NCBI GenBank assembly: GCA_030848705.1
Contig: CM061238.1
Location: 28,674,655-28,738,654, forward strand
DNA length: 64,000 bases
Direction: 5' to 3'
Origin: Heracleum sosnowskyi
Taxonomy: Eukaryota > Streptophyta > Magnoliopsida > Apiales > Apiaceae
Shown here: piece by piece, positions 53,741-64,000 of the stretch
How the letters are laid out: every line of letters begins with the position of its first letter
Numbering within the stretch: the first letter of the stretch is position 1
Made by a program: the position numbers and the translations under genes
Notes under the pieces: model-generated
Databases searched by the model: none
What the model was told of the DNA's origin: nothing
What the model saw: the letters and a program-made list of their open reading frames with translations, nothing else

Positions 53741-54692
53741 TATTACTAATTATGTTTAAATCAAAAAGAGGTTCCCAAAACACTGTTTTTCCCATTTAAA
53801 TCTGTCTTTTAAGAGGATTTAAATGCTCGCTCAACTATAAAAAATATGGGAAACCTGATTTAAGTGACTGCTACTCTTTTTAAACTCTCAACTCAAAACT
53901 GTCAAGGGACAGATATTTTCTCGGAGCAATTTAATTGCTGCAAGTCAAATGTTGTGTTACCACCTCAACGATCGAGGGGTAAATTGATGGAACAAGTCGA
54001 TATCCATTAACAAGCATCGCTTGGGAAATATTGGAGAATCTTCCTTTCCAACCTAGATATAACTACTGAGTGGAGTCGTATCAAAAAGTATTACACTTGG
54101 GGAAAGGAGGACGATCTTTACGTTTCAGAGTCATGGATTTCATCCGAACTAGGAGCAAGTGTAAGAGGTCGAGTCACGCCGATCCATCATTTTATTGCCC
54201 CAAATGGGCCGGGGAGATCCAGAAAGGCGGTAGACAATGTCAGGCTGTCGTGTTCTTCCATCTACATGTAGAAAACCCTTTTTAGTTGTACAACCTGCTA
54301 CTGATCATAGTAAGGTTGGACAACTGGCGCGGAGATTACTCCAGTATTAGTTCATCATCCAACGTGGATAATTCTACAACATGTATTGAAAGGGACTAAA
54401 GGGTAGCCCCCTTAGTACAGGTTTACCGATCATGTTGGCAGAGGGTCGAAAAGTGTTCAAAGAAAATGAAGTTGAAATAAATTCTTGTAACTTCATCTTT
54501 TATTTTATGAGTTATGATTCTGATAAAACTTTACTCAGGTTATATATGCATAAGTGGATTTTGGGGTTACGGAAATATTATATTAATTTTCCTTGTAACG
54601 TCATCTTTTATATTATACTAGCCTCTTATCCGTTTAAGGCATAACATGCGACTACAAAAATATCTTTGAACTGTTATATACTGATAATCTGT

Positions 54693-54700
54693 TATAAACT
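54693..54700 (+). promoter_or_regulatory. TATA box candidate of F
   Basis: TATAAACT, about 470 bases before the LTR end. A start site some 30 bases on would put the ATG at 54766 close to the RNA 5' end. Confidence 0.45.
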
Positions 54701-54765
54701 ATTTTGGTGGGCTCTATTGCTCACCCTTGCTTTATTTATTTATATCACAACAACAGCTAGAGCAG

Positions 54766-56004
54766 ATGGCCCGCAACAGGCACACTCTGCGCAAGCAGGT
54801 AGCATCCGTCAGAGATTTACCCGCTGAGGTCTTATCCACCATAGCTGAGGTAGTAGTAACCAGTAGTTTAAGCTACAACTTTTGGTGTATCAGACTTATT
54901 TATATTTATGATTAATGTAAGCAACGACAATAACTATCAAGTGTACTCTGTAATCTTTTGGGTTTGTAATAACTTATAACTTGTGGATCCTATGACTAGA
55001 TACCTATTCCAATTTCATCTCTGGGACTATAACTAGTTGTGTGTGTAGTGTTGTTATTGCGGGGTCACAGCTTGCAGTTTAAATGTTTTGATTCAAGTGC
55101 AAGTATTATTGATGGGAATTGAGACCGTAACGACCGGATCCCCGACCCCGGATCTGGGGCTGTTACAGAAATGGTATCAGAGAAAGAGTTATAAACCCCA
55201 GAGATGATGCGACGTTACAATAATAAATTCACTAAGATAATAAGAACTCTTGCCAAGTTCGATTAAAACCCTTATGGGAACTTTAATATCATGATAGTAA
55301 CATAGTTCGTTATTGTGTAGGCGAGCGACATCTCTGACCCTAAGGCTTTCGAGAGACAGCATGATGAGGACTTGCTCCGGACTACAGATCCATACTATGA
55401 GGGTTTTGAGGAGGAGGACCCGGAGGAGGTCCAGGCAGATGCAGACACCGAGGTTGTTGAGGATTCTGACGATGAGGATCCAAAGGAGGACCAGACCCTA
55501 GCTGATACTGAGGATATGGAGGGGGATGCTGAGGACCAGACTCCACTCCCTATTGAGAGAGCCCCTACCCCTCCACCACTGCCTTTGAGCCCTTCCCCTG
55601 AAGATTTTGAGGAGTTTACCCCTGAGCCACAGCAGACAGAGGCTGCACCGCCAGCAGACCCGGTTACCCCACCTCATGTCCCGTTAGAGGGGATACCAGT
55701 GTGTGTGCATAACTGGACAGTGAGCAGAGTTCAGTCAGATTTGGTAGTGGCTGAGGCTAGACTAGCAGAGTCACGGATGCAGCTAGCAGCAGAGAGGGCT
55801 GCCAGGATTGTACGCCAGGGCGGCGGGAGGTCTGTGCCCCCTCGAGTTGCCAGGAGGGCGATGACTCGCTTTGAGCTGAGGGCACGGATGAGGATTCGAG
55901 CTTTGCCTACTGATGGTGATGGAAGGGTATCCAGGATTGATGCTGAGGAGATTCTCCGCATGGCTATGGCGAGGGTGAGGGCATTGGGCCGCACTAGTGG
56001 CTGA
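54766..56004 (+). CDS. Leader ORF of Gypsy F, apparently spliced (exons 54766-54849 and 55321-56004)
   Basis: Upstream of gag, 55321-56004 is open for 227 codons but has no early ATG and sits directly behind an acceptor-like TTGTGTAG. In the LTR, an ATG at 54766 (MARNRHTLRKQVASVRDLPA) opens 28 codons up to GCTGAG before a GTAGTA donor. Taking 54850-55320 as an intron keeps the frame and would remove the LTR end and the primer site from that mRNA. The protein is acidic at first (EEEDPEEVQADADTEVVEDS), then Pro-rich, then Arg-rich (near 55800-55990: RVARRAMTRFELRARMRIRA). No known domain recognised. Splicing is inferred. Confidence 0.5.
55172..55182 (+). promoter_or_regulatory. Primer binding site of F (tRNA-Met)
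   Basis: TGGTATCAGAG, four bases behind the 5' LTR. The stretch 56005-56418 between the leader ORF and gag is AT-rich without a supported gene. Confidence 0.93.
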
Positions 56005-56418
56005 TTTCAGAGATGTTGATGTAGTAGTCTAGTCTTCTAGTCATGTACGGACATAGTAGTGCCGATTTTTGGTGGGATTGTTCCATTGTATATAGTATCC
56101 CTTTTCTGACTAGAAGGATAGACCATGTATTTCACTTTTGACTAGATGCTGTTAGGACAGTTGTACTTGTAAACTGTCGATGTTGACTCAGACTATGTAT
56201 CTTTGGTACCATGTATATATTTGTTTCCTTTCAGTTGAATCCCGTTCTGTTGTGACGCGATCATAAGTTTATTATACTGTTGTCTGTACTATTATGATTA
56301 AATTGTGATAAAATATAGAACTGCGGGAGTCTACTTCCAATTATATGACGATCGTACAAGAGAAAATCTGTAACCAAGCGAATGAACCTAACATGAAATT
56401 TTCCAAATTTTCAGTAAG

Positions 56419-59400
56419 ATGCCTCCACGAAGAATGAGAACTAGGGCTAACCCCCATGAATCTGATGATCAAGAAAGCCACAACCAGGATAGGGAAGACC
56501 CCGAATATGAGGAAGAGATAGATGAAGATTATAATGAGCAGGACGACTCCCAGTATGGAGAGGCAGATGAATCCTTTTTCACTGCGGAATTTGAGACTGA
56601 AGAAGAGGAAGTTGAAGTGGAACAAAGGAGAGAGGACCAGGGTGGAGATCCCATGGGTCAGTTCATGAATCTACTTAGGCAAAATTTGGACCGTTATCCC
56701 CAACCACCCCAAGGAAACAATAGCACCGTGGCAAACTCTTTCAGGTCCTTTAAGTCACTCAAGCCCCCAGAATTCCAAGGATCGGCTGACCCAGTAGAGG
56801 CAAGAGCCTGGATAAAGGAAATGGAAAAGTCCTTTGAGATATTAAGCATTGAAGAGGCACAAAAGACTGTTTTCGCCACTTACCTTCGGAAAGGAGAGGC
56901 CAACTATTTGTGGGAGGCCAAGAAGAACATGGAGACGGATGCTATCGTAACTTGGAAAAGGTTCAAGAAATTGTTTCTAGAAAAGTATTTCCCAAGGTTT
57001 ATGAAGACTCAAATGGAGCTCAAGTTTTTGGAACTGAAGCAGAATAACCTAATGGTGGCTGAGTATGAGGCGAAATTTACCGAGTTATCAAGGTTTGTGC
57101 TAGAGTTTGTAGATACCGAAGAAAAGAAAGCTAATAGATTTCAACAAGGATTGAAGCAGTGGATTCAGAATCACGTGGCAGTCTTGGAGATTTCAGACTA
57201 TGCCACATTGGTGCAAAAGGCTTCGATCGTGGAAGCAGGGAGTGATCAGATGCAGAGGGAAAGAGAAAAAGGGGGGATAAAAAGGAAACATGCAAGTATG
57301 GGTGGAGGTTCCACAGGAAGAAACCCCCCAAATAGGTTTAACCGCGGGGCAGTCTCCCTACCTGAAAGGAGTATGGGTTTCAAAAGAACCGTAAGCGCAA
57401 GCGTAAACCAGGACGACAACCCATCAGGAGTGTCCCACTCCCACCAATCTCGACCCCCATTACCAGTATGTACAACTTGTGGAAAGAAACACCCCGGTGT
57501 GTGCAACCAGAAACAGGCAACCTGTTATAAGTGTGGACGAACGGGCCATTATGCTACCAATTGTACCACGGTTAACCCTAGCGTCAACCGAAACCTCACT
57601 TGTTTCCAGTGTGGACATCAAGGTCATATGAGGAAGGATTGCCCCATGAACCAACCCGCAGCATCAGGGGCAAGCAAAGCTGCCTCCAAAAAACCACCAA
57701 ATGCTAGGACTTTCAACATGACAGTGCAGGACGCCGTGAGGGACACAGATGTGATAGCAGGTACCTTTTCTCTGAATTCAGTTAGCGCAAATGTTTTATT
57801 TGATTCTGGAGCAACGAAATCTTTTATATCGAGGGATTTTGCGCATAAATTGAAACTTAAAGCCCAACCATTAAAGGATTCCCTACTAGTAGAGATAGCT
57901 AACCACGAAATAGTCCCAGTTAATCGGATTCACCCAAACTGCAAATTGGAAATAGGGGAACAGTCTTTTTATGTGGAATTGATTCCATTTAAATTAGGGG
58001 AATTTGATGTCATTTTGGGGATGGATTGGTTGTCTCGCAATAACGCGCAGATAGATTGTAAAGGGAAAAAGGTTAAATTAAATACCCCAGGGAAGAAGGA
58101 AATAGTGTTTAAGGGAATAAAACAGACACAGAAATTTCTAACCATGGCGCAAACCAAGAGATTGTTACGAAAAGGAAACGAGGCTTACCTAGCTTATGTC
58201 GTAGACACCCAGAGGGAGGTGCCCAGTTTACAGGATATCCCAGTAGTCAATGAGTTCGAAGATGTGTTTCCACAAGATCTTCCAGGATTACCACCCGATA
58301 GGGTAATTGAATTTGCTATTGAGTTAGCCTCGGGGACGGCGCCAGTTTCAAAGGCCCCGTACCGGTTAGCCCCAGTAGAAATGAAAGAGCTAGCTACCCA
58401 GTTACAAGAACTGTTGGATAAGGGTATGATAAGACCCAGTGTGTCGCCGTGGGGGGCACCAGTGTTGTTTGTTAAGAAGAAGGATGGGAGTATGAAGTTA
58501 TGCATCGACTACCGAGAGTTGAACAAGCTAACTATAAAGAATAAGTACCCATTACCTAGAATAGACGATTTGTTCGACCAACTAAAGGATGTTGTGTACT
58601 TCTCTAAGATTGACCTGAGAACCGGATATCACCAATTAAAGATTAAACCCGAAGATATCCCAAACACTGCATTCCGTACCAGATATGGACATTATGAGTT
58701 CTTGGTGATGTCGTTTGGACTGACCAATGCCCCAACAGCTTTCATGGATTTGATGAATAGGGTGTTCAAGAAGTATTTGGACGAGTTCGTTATAGTTTTC
58801 ATCGATGATATTCTTATCTACTCAAAGACAGAGGCAGAACATGCAGAACATTTGAGGATAACCCTAGGAATACTCAGAAAGGAACAATTGTATGCCAAAT
58901 TCGCGAAGTGTGAATTCCGGCGAAATGAGGTCCAGTTTTTAGGACATGTGATCAATAAGGAGGGAGTGTTGGTTGACCCCTCCAAGATAGAGGCAGTTTC
59001 AAACTGGGAACGACCAACCACGCCAACAGAGGTAAGAAGTTTCATAGGATTAACAGGGTATTATAGAAGATTTGTTAAGGATTTTGCGATGATCGCAGCC
59101 CCGTTAACCCGACTTACCCGTAAAACTAAGAAGTTTGAATGGACGGAAAAGTGCGAGAATAGTTTCCAAGAGCTAAAGAAGAGATTGGTGACTGCCCTTG
59201 TGTTGGCATTGCCATATGGAAAAGGAGATTTTGTGATTTACAATGATGCTTCGCATAAGGGATTAGGGTACGTGCTGATGCAGCACGGTAAGGTAATCGC
59301 GTATGCATCGAGACAATTAAAGGAATATGAGATTCCATATCCTACTCATGATCTAGAACTAGCAGCAGTAGTCTTCGCTTTAAAGATTTGGAGGCACTAC

Positions 59401-59592
59401 TTGTATGGAGAGAAGTGCGAGATTTACACTGACCATAAGAGCCTCAAGTACATTTTTACCCAGAAGGAGCTCAACATGCGCCAGAGAAGATGGCTAGAGC
59501 TGATCAAGGATTATGACTGTGAAATTCTTTATCACCCGGGGAAGCCAATGTGGTGGCTGACGCCCTTAGTAGAAAAGAGAGACTCAAGATGA
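56419..59592 (+). CDS. gag-pol: Gypsy F gag-protease-RT-RNase H, frameshifted at the end
   Basis: Starts at the ATG at 56419 (MPPRRMRTRANPHESDDQES). Acidic N-terminus, then the Ty3 gag core at about 110-250 (SADPVEARAWIKEMEKSFEI). A zinc knuckle CYKCGRTGHYATNC near 370 is followed by CFQCGHQGHMRKDC. Protease VLFDSGATKSFIS near 457. RT with YRELNKLTIKNKYPLPRIDD and FIDDILIYSK (near 792). RNase H with YNDASHKGLGYVLMQ and the DLELAAVVFALKIW block. A one-base deletion near 59545 shifts the frame, so the last dozen or so residues and the stop at 59592 are out of register. Otherwise no stop. Confidence 0.93.
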   Translation: MPPRRMRTRANPHESDDQESHNQDREDPEYEEEIDEDYNEQDDSQYGEADESFFTAEFETEEEEVEVEQRREDQGGDPMGQFMNLLRQNLDRYPQPPQGNNSTVANSFRSFKSLKPPEFQGSADPVEARAWIKEMEKSFEILSIEEAQKTVFATYLRKGEANYLWEAKKNMETDAIVTWKRFKKLFLEKYFPRFMKTQMELKFLELKQNNLMVAEYEAKFTELSRFVLEFVDTEEKKANRFQQGLKQWIQNHVAVLEISDYATLVQKASIVEAGSDQMQREREKGGIKRKHASMGGGSTGRNPPNRFNRGAVSLPERSMGFKRTVSASVNQDDNPSGVSHSHQSRPPLPVCTTCGKKHPGVCNQKQATCYKCGRTGHYATNCTTVNPSVNRNLTCFQCGHQGHMRKDCPMNQPAASGASKAASKKPPNARTFNMTVQDAVRDTDVIAGTFSLNSVSANVLFDSGATKSFISRDFAHKLKLKAQPLKDSLLVEIANHEIVPVNRIHPNCKLEIGEQSFYVELIPFKLGEFDVILGMDWLSRNNAQIDCKGKKVKLNTPGKKEIVFKGIKQTQKFLTMAQTKRLLRKGNEAYLAYVVDTQREVPSLQDIPVVNEFEDVFPQDLPGLPPDRVIEFAIELASGTAPVSKAPYRLAPVEMKELATQLQELLDKGMIRPSVSPWGAPVLFVKKKDGSMKLCIDYRELNKLTIKNKYPLPRIDDLFDQLKDVVYFSKIDLRTGYHQLKIKPEDIPNTAFRTRYGHYEFLVMSFGLTNAPTAFMDLMNRVFKKYLDEFVIVFIDDILIYSKTEAEHAEHLRITLGILRKEQLYAKFAKCEFRRNEVQFLGHVINKEGVLVDPSKIEAVSNWERPTTPTEVRSFIGLTGYYRRFVKDFAMIAAPLTRLTRKTKKFEWTEKCENSFQELKKRLVTALVLALPYGKGDFVIYNDASHKGLGYVLMQHGKVIAYASRQLKEYEIPYPTHDLELAAVVFALKIWRHYLYGEKCEIYTDHKSLKYIFTQKELNMRQRRWLELIKDYDCEILYHPGKPMWWLTPLVEKRDSR

Positions 59593-61121
59593 TAATGTCC
59601 TCAGAAGAGCTGATTAGAGAATTTGAAAAGATGGAAATAGAAGTGAAGGTAACCGGAGACGGTACCGAAAAGCTGTTTGAGATTTCACTGCAGCCAGAGT
59701 TGTTAGAAAAGATCAGAAGATGTCAAGAAAGAATGATAAGTGAAGACAGACAGTCAATGACAGGAGAAGAGATCCACACTGTCGAGGATGACAAAGGAAT
59801 AAGGAGGTATACTTACCGAATTTGGGTTCCAAATGTTCAAGAACTAAAGGACGAGATTTTACACGAGAGTCACAGTTCAAGGTATTCAATTCACCAAGGA
59901 AGCACCAAGATGTATGGAGATTTGAAAGAATACTACTGGTGGCCTAACATGAAAAAGGACGTAGCAGAGTGGGTAAGCAGATGCTTGACCTGCCAACGAG
60001 TGAAAGCAAAACACCAGAGACCCAGTGGACTTTTACGATCCCTAGAGATTCCCGAATGGAAATGGGAACACCTAGCCATGGACTTCGTAGTAGGTTTACC
60101 AAGGACCAAGGCCAATCATGACACCATATGGGTAATCATAGATAGACTGACGAAGTCAGCTCACTTTCTTCCGATCAACGAAAGGTACACTGTCGACAGA
60201 CTAGTAGATATTTACTTGAAAGAAATAGTGGTGCGACACGGAGTCCCAATCACCATAGTATCCGACCGAGATCCCAGATTTAACTCCAAATTTTGGAGGA
60301 GCTTCCAAGAATGTGTAGGAACCCGACTGAACATGAGTACCGCCTATCACTCGCAAACAGACGGACAAAGTGAAAGGACCATCCAAACCCTAGAGGATAT
60401 GTTAAGAGTCTATGCTATAGACTTTAAAGGAAGTTGGGATGACCACCTACCCCTGATTGAGTTTTCCTACAACAATAGTTTTCATGCAAGCATAGGAATG
60501 CCGCCTTACGAGGCCCTTTATGGAAGAAGATGTCGATCTCCCTTGTATTGGGATGAAGTTGGAGAGCGAAAGATGCTTGGGACCGAAGTGGTCCAACAGA
60601 CTAAGGACATAGTAGACCTAATCAGAGGACGGCTGGTAGCAGCCCAAGATAGACAAAAGAAGTATGCTGATTTAGCCCGGAAGGACAAGGAATATGAAGT
60701 GGGCGACCTAGTGTTCTTAAAGGTATCTCCTTGGAAAGATTTGATGAGGTTCGGAAAGAAGGGAAAACTGAGTCCTAGATACATTGGACCATTTGAGATC
60801 TTAAGACGTATTGGGAAGTTAGCATATGAGCTACCATTACCCCCAAACCTGCAACAAGTGCATAATGTGTTTCATGTTTCAATGCTGAGGAAATACAACC
60901 CGGATGCCAAGCACATAGTGGAATACGAACACGTAGACATGCATCCAGACCTAACCTATGTGGAGAAACCAGTGGAAATCATAGATCAAAAGGAACAAGT
61001 GCTCCGAAACAAGGTCATCAAGCTAGTCAGAGTTTTGTGGCAAAACCATAATGTGGAAGAATCAACCTGGGAACTAGAAAGTGCTATGCTGGAAAAGTAC
61101 CCCCAATTGTTTTCAAACTGA
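59550..61121 (+). CDS. pol: Gypsy F integrase with chromodomain (continuation in shifted frame)
   Basis: Continues the polyprotein in the next frame; its first codons (ADALSRKER) are the normal end of RNase H. HHCC zinc region (HESHSSRYSIHQGSTKMYGD, then CLTCQRVKAKH) at about 109-158. Catalytic Asp in MDFVVGLPRTK, second Asp in VSDRDPRFNSKFW, Glu in YHSQTDGQSERTIQ. The GPY/F-like segment (LSPRYIGPFEILRRIG) follows near 405. The last 55 residues (PVEIIDQKEQVLRNKVIKLV, then ESTWELESAML) form a chromodomain-like tail, which in chromoviruses is thought to steer insertion to chromatin. All key residues are present. Confidence 0.93.
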   Translation: MVADALSRKERLKMIMSSEELIREFEKMEIEVKVTGDGTEKLFEISLQPELLEKIRRCQERMISEDRQSMTGEEIHTVEDDKGIRRYTYRIWVPNVQELKDEILHESHSSRYSIHQGSTKMYGDLKEYYWWPNMKKDVAEWVSRCLTCQRVKAKHQRPSGLLRSLEIPEWKWEHLAMDFVVGLPRTKANHDTIWVIIDRLTKSAHFLPINERYTVDRLVDIYLKEIVVRHGVPITIVSDRDPRFNSKFWRSFQECVGTRLNMSTAYHSQTDGQSERTIQTLEDMLRVYAIDFKGSWDDHLPLIEFSYNNSFHASIGMPPYEALYGRRCRSPLYWDEVGERKMLGTEVVQQTKDIVDLIRGRLVAAQDRQKKYADLARKDKEYEVGDLVFLKVSPWKDLMRFGKKGKLSPRYIGPFEILRRIGKLAYELPLPPNLQQVHNVFHVSMLRKYNPDAKHIVEYEHVDMHPDLTYVEKPVEIIDQKEQVLRNKVIKLVRVLWQNHNVEESTWELESAMLEKYPQLFSN

Positions 61122-61141
61122 TTCCGGGACGAAATCCTTTT

Positions 61142-61153
61142 AAGGAGGGGAGA
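61142..61153 (+). promoter_or_regulatory. Polypurine tract of F
   Basis: AAGGAGGGGAGA, one base before the 3' LTR. Confidence 0.9.
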
Positions 61154-61154
61154 C

Positions 61155-64000
61155 TGTAATATCCCCAAATTTTGTACTTATTTAAGAACTATTGATGAAT
61201 AGTAACTTTTGTTAAAAACCAGTGATGAATAGTAACTTTTTCATTTAAAAAGTTTTTCAGACCACCCTATGTACGGGACGGTATAATGAACTTTCAAAAT
61301 CGTATTAGTGATCTACGATGTAAATGAAGGAATGCAAAAGTTGTCAGAATCGGAAAAATAGCATTTCTGTTTTCTCCGAAATTTCACCACTAACGGACGG
61401 ATTAATCATTATTTGAAATATTGGAGGATTTAAATTATCAATTCCAGGGATTTGGATTTAATAAAAGAATTAGTAATGTCAAGGACGGTTACGGTAAACT
61501 ACTTCGATAGAACACCTAAGAAACCCTGCGAACATTTTACGAGATTAAGCGGTGACGGAACAATGCGACACTTACGGGATTAAATATAGACATGGAAGTA
61601 GCATGTAACAAGATTAATCCAAGGAATGCATCAATTGTATCATCCATGTGAAAGAGAACGAACAAGTAAAGCCACTTTATCTCTAGACTCATGCATGTTT
61701 GACAAGTGTCCAATGACAAAGCAACAAGAACTATGACTCACCACTTTTAACACAAAATATCTCATTTTCTATCAATCAACCAAGGCAAAAAGGAAAAGAA
61801 AAACTCTCCCACTTGAAGAACAAAAGCATTCGGCCCATTTCTTCAAATCAAAGATACTTTTTCAAAAATCAATCTTCCACTCATCCATAAATCACAAGTA
61901 ATAGCTCTTTGGAAAGCTCTAGGATGGATTAATAAGAGCACCAAGTTTCATTATCATCCATTAAGGTTAACATGATCAAATCCTTGTGCAAAGTTTAGAC
62001 ATGAATAGTAATTTCAAGAACTAACTTTGGTTTCTTGATTTCTTTGGTTGATTCAAGCTATCTTAAGGTTATATAAGGACTATACAAGGCTTATTAAACT
62101 CCTATACACTCCAAGGAAGGTATAACTCTTGAAACCCTTGTTTATAATTTGATTTATATGGTTAGTTTTAAGTATAGTTTAGTTGGTATGAACATAAGGA
62201 TGGTTGTTTTATTTTGATGAAAGTTTGATGTTGTTTTGAGGATGAATAAGTAGATGTTGGTTTTGACTTTGGTTGATGATGATTATGGATTAGTATTGAT
62301 GTTGAGGAATTGACTTGAGGTTTTGGTTGGATTGATCATGTAAAGTTTATGATTAAACTTTGGAATTGTTAAAACATAGCCGTTATAATGCCCGATTTTC
62401 CTTAACCTTGTTTTGTTTGTGATACTCGAACATAATACCTTCTGTCCAAGGTCACCACTGCCTATTATAGTGTAGGTCTTGTTTCAAGGTTCGTTTTGGT
62501 ACGAAGATCATGTGAATCCGATTTACGGTTTAGGAGAAACGAGTGTTTTAGTAAAGGATGTTTCGCGAGACCAAACGATACCACTTAACCAACTTTGAGG
62601 CAATGATCAAACCCCTTAAGCGACTAATTAGAATGTGAAACTTTGTGTTAACATGCTAGGTACGTTTAGGAAGACCCTCGAAAAGATTTCGTGTTAAAAG
62701 GATTAAATATCAATTTTATAAAAATGCGTGAACAAGCTTACGCGAGTGGAAGTTCTTAAAGAGTTAACATGAAAACATGTTTTACCTTAAGTAAAGTACG
62801 TACTTAGTATCATGAAAGTGTTAAGTGATTAACCTCGGATATTTTGACTATGTATAGATCGCCGGATCAACCCGAGGCACACTACCCCTACCTCACCACC
62901 AGGCAAGTTTTCGAAACCTATACTACTGTTGTTGTGACAATAACTGTTTTCATATATGATATGCAAATGCGATATGTAAATTGCATGCTTGTTTTCGAAA
63001 TGCTATATATAGCGATACTCGAGGTTATGACTTGATGTTGGGACTTATAAGCTAGATATGGGATATCAGCTATAAGCCAGATTTGTTTATAAATGCCCTG
63101 GGTTAAGTACGTATGATATTTCTTTAGATCAGAAGTAAATATATTTTCTGTATACGTTAAAGATTATTTTCCGATAAAGATATCGGGTATCTGTTATTCG
63201 ATGACTATTTAATTAATGAATATTATTTTCGAATATTCATTTAAGATTTATTTATTTAATGAATATTATTTTTGAATATTAATTTGAGGATTAATTGTTT
63301 AATGGATATTATTTTTGAATATTCATTTAAGATTTATTTATTTAATGAATATTATTTTTTATTCATTTGAGGATTAATTGTTTAATGGATATTATTTTTG
63401 AATATTCATTTAAGGTTTATTTATTTAATGAATATTATTTTCGAATATTCATTTAAGGTTTATTTATTTAATGAATATTATTTTTGAATATTCATTTGAT
63501 GTTTATTTATTTAACGAATATTATTTTGAATATTCATTCTATCCTTATTTAGTTAATGAATATTATTTTTGAATATTCATTTAATTATTAATTACTTAAT
63601 GAATATTATTTTCGAATATTTATCTAAGGTTTACTTATTTATTTAATATTACTAATTATGTTTAAATCAAAAAGAGGTTCCCAAAACACTGTTTTTCCCA
63701 ATTAAATCTGTCTTTTAAGAGGATTTAAATGCTCGCTCAACTATAAAAAATATGGGAAACCTGATTTAAGTGACTGCTACTCTTTTTAAACTCTCAACTC
63801 AAAACTGTCAAGGGACAGATATTTTCTCGGAGCAATTTAATTGCTGCAAGTCAAATTTTGTGTTACCACCTCAACGATCGAGGGGTAAATTGATGGAACA
63901 AGTCGATATCCATTAACAAGCATCGCTTGGGAAATATTGGAGAATCTTCCTTTCCAACCTAGATATAACTATTGAGTAGAGTCGTATCAACAAGTATTAC
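61155..64000 (+). repeat. 3' LTR of Gypsy F, cut by the window end
   Basis: Begins TGTAATATCCCC and aligns with 51249-54092. It includes the palindromic array at 63203-63650. The remaining 1.07 kb lies beyond the window. Confidence 0.95.

Larger units (their letters stand above)
51249..55167 (+). repeat. 5' LTR of Gypsy F (3.9 kb)
   Basis: From TGTAATATCCCC to GGGGCTGTTACA. It contains the AT-rich palindromic array (53293-53740), a TATA box near its 3' end and a first exon-like ORF (54766-54849). Short frames such as 54070-54285 have no recognised domain and are probably chance. Confidence 0.95.
51249..64000 (+). mobile_element. Gypsy chromovirus F (Tekay/Del-like), nearly complete
   Basis: 5' LTR 51249-55167, tRNA-Met primer site, leader ORF, gag-pol, chromodomain, polypurine tract and the first 2.85 kb of the 3' LTR, which runs off the window. 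ATACT at 51244-51248 is the likely target duplication in D. The LTRs differ at dozens of positions over the visible part, so the insertion is not as recent as G. LTRs near 4 kb and a chromodomain behind integrase fit the Tekay/Del branch; the branch name is from general knowledge, not from a tree. Confidence 0.94.

Noticed and set aside
54070..54285. 71-codon frame in the F LTR
   Set aside because: No domain and no start or splice context that would support it.
63960..64000. Window ends at the same LTR position where B is inserted in C
   Set aside because: The window edge is arbitrary; treated as coincidence.
1..64000. tRNA, rRNA or other structured RNA genes
   Set aside because: I searched by eye for conserved boxes; the only tRNA-like strings are the TGGTATCAGAG primer sites.

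Overview
This window is plant nuclear DNA, almost certainly from a eudicot with a large, repeat-rich genome. Nearly all of it is transposable elements inserted into one another. I see no intact host gene, tRNA or rRNA gene. The species cannot be told from the sequence. The plant assignment rests on the sirevirus-type Copia and chromodomain Gypsy elements, tRNA-Met primer sites, a CACTA element carrying pieces of plant-like genes, and AT-rich introns and leaders.

Layout. The oldest layer is Copia element D (+): gag 10499-12796, pol 12808-16039, noncoding 16040-16661, continuing at 47917-51248 with its extra 3' ORF. D was hit three times. (1) Gypsy element C (-) cut its gag at 10498; C's LTR carries Copia LTR B (-, 6703-7169), and B carries Copia A (+, 1-6702). 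(2) Copia E (+, 16662-47911, 5-bp duplication aaatc) entered D's 3' noncoding region. E was then hit by CACTA element H (19578-26097, 3-bp duplication tga) in its protease region and by Copia G (-, 34087-47209, duplication aagat) near the end of its extra ORF. (3) Gypsy F (+, 51249 to beyond the window, 3.9-kb LTRs) sits behind the stop of D's extra ORF. Target duplications, LTR ends, primer sites and polypurine tracts agree with this order.

Coding content. Copia elements D, E and G share one plan: gag with zinc knuckles, pol (protease, integrase, RT, RNase H), then a very long extra ORF of 800-1490 codons. A shows only the end of pol plus an intact extra ORF. G is young and looks complete: its LTRs differ at one position that I could find and all three ORFs are open. 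D and E are broken by stops and frameshifts. Gypsy F is a Tekay/Del-like chromovirus with one frameshift and an additional ORF upstream of gag that appears to need splicing across the LTR boundary. H carries no transposase that I can see; it holds fragments that look captured from host genes (coatomer gamma, probably an alpha/beta hydrolase) and a 173-bp tandem array.

The most interesting signal is in the Copia elements. Each family carries its own short motif, repeated many times in LTRs and noncoding DNA (AAACTCTG in A/E, TTTCGTTGAYAG in G, TTCGATAGTTTTT in D). In A/E and G it also lies inside coding DNA, in several reading frames and both orientations. The extra ORFs look nuclear and coiled-coil rather than envelope-like, have TATA-like boxes and leader-like DNA in front of them, and contain a conserved internal polypurine tract. 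A sequence-specific system acting on the element's own DNA or RNA is one testable reading.
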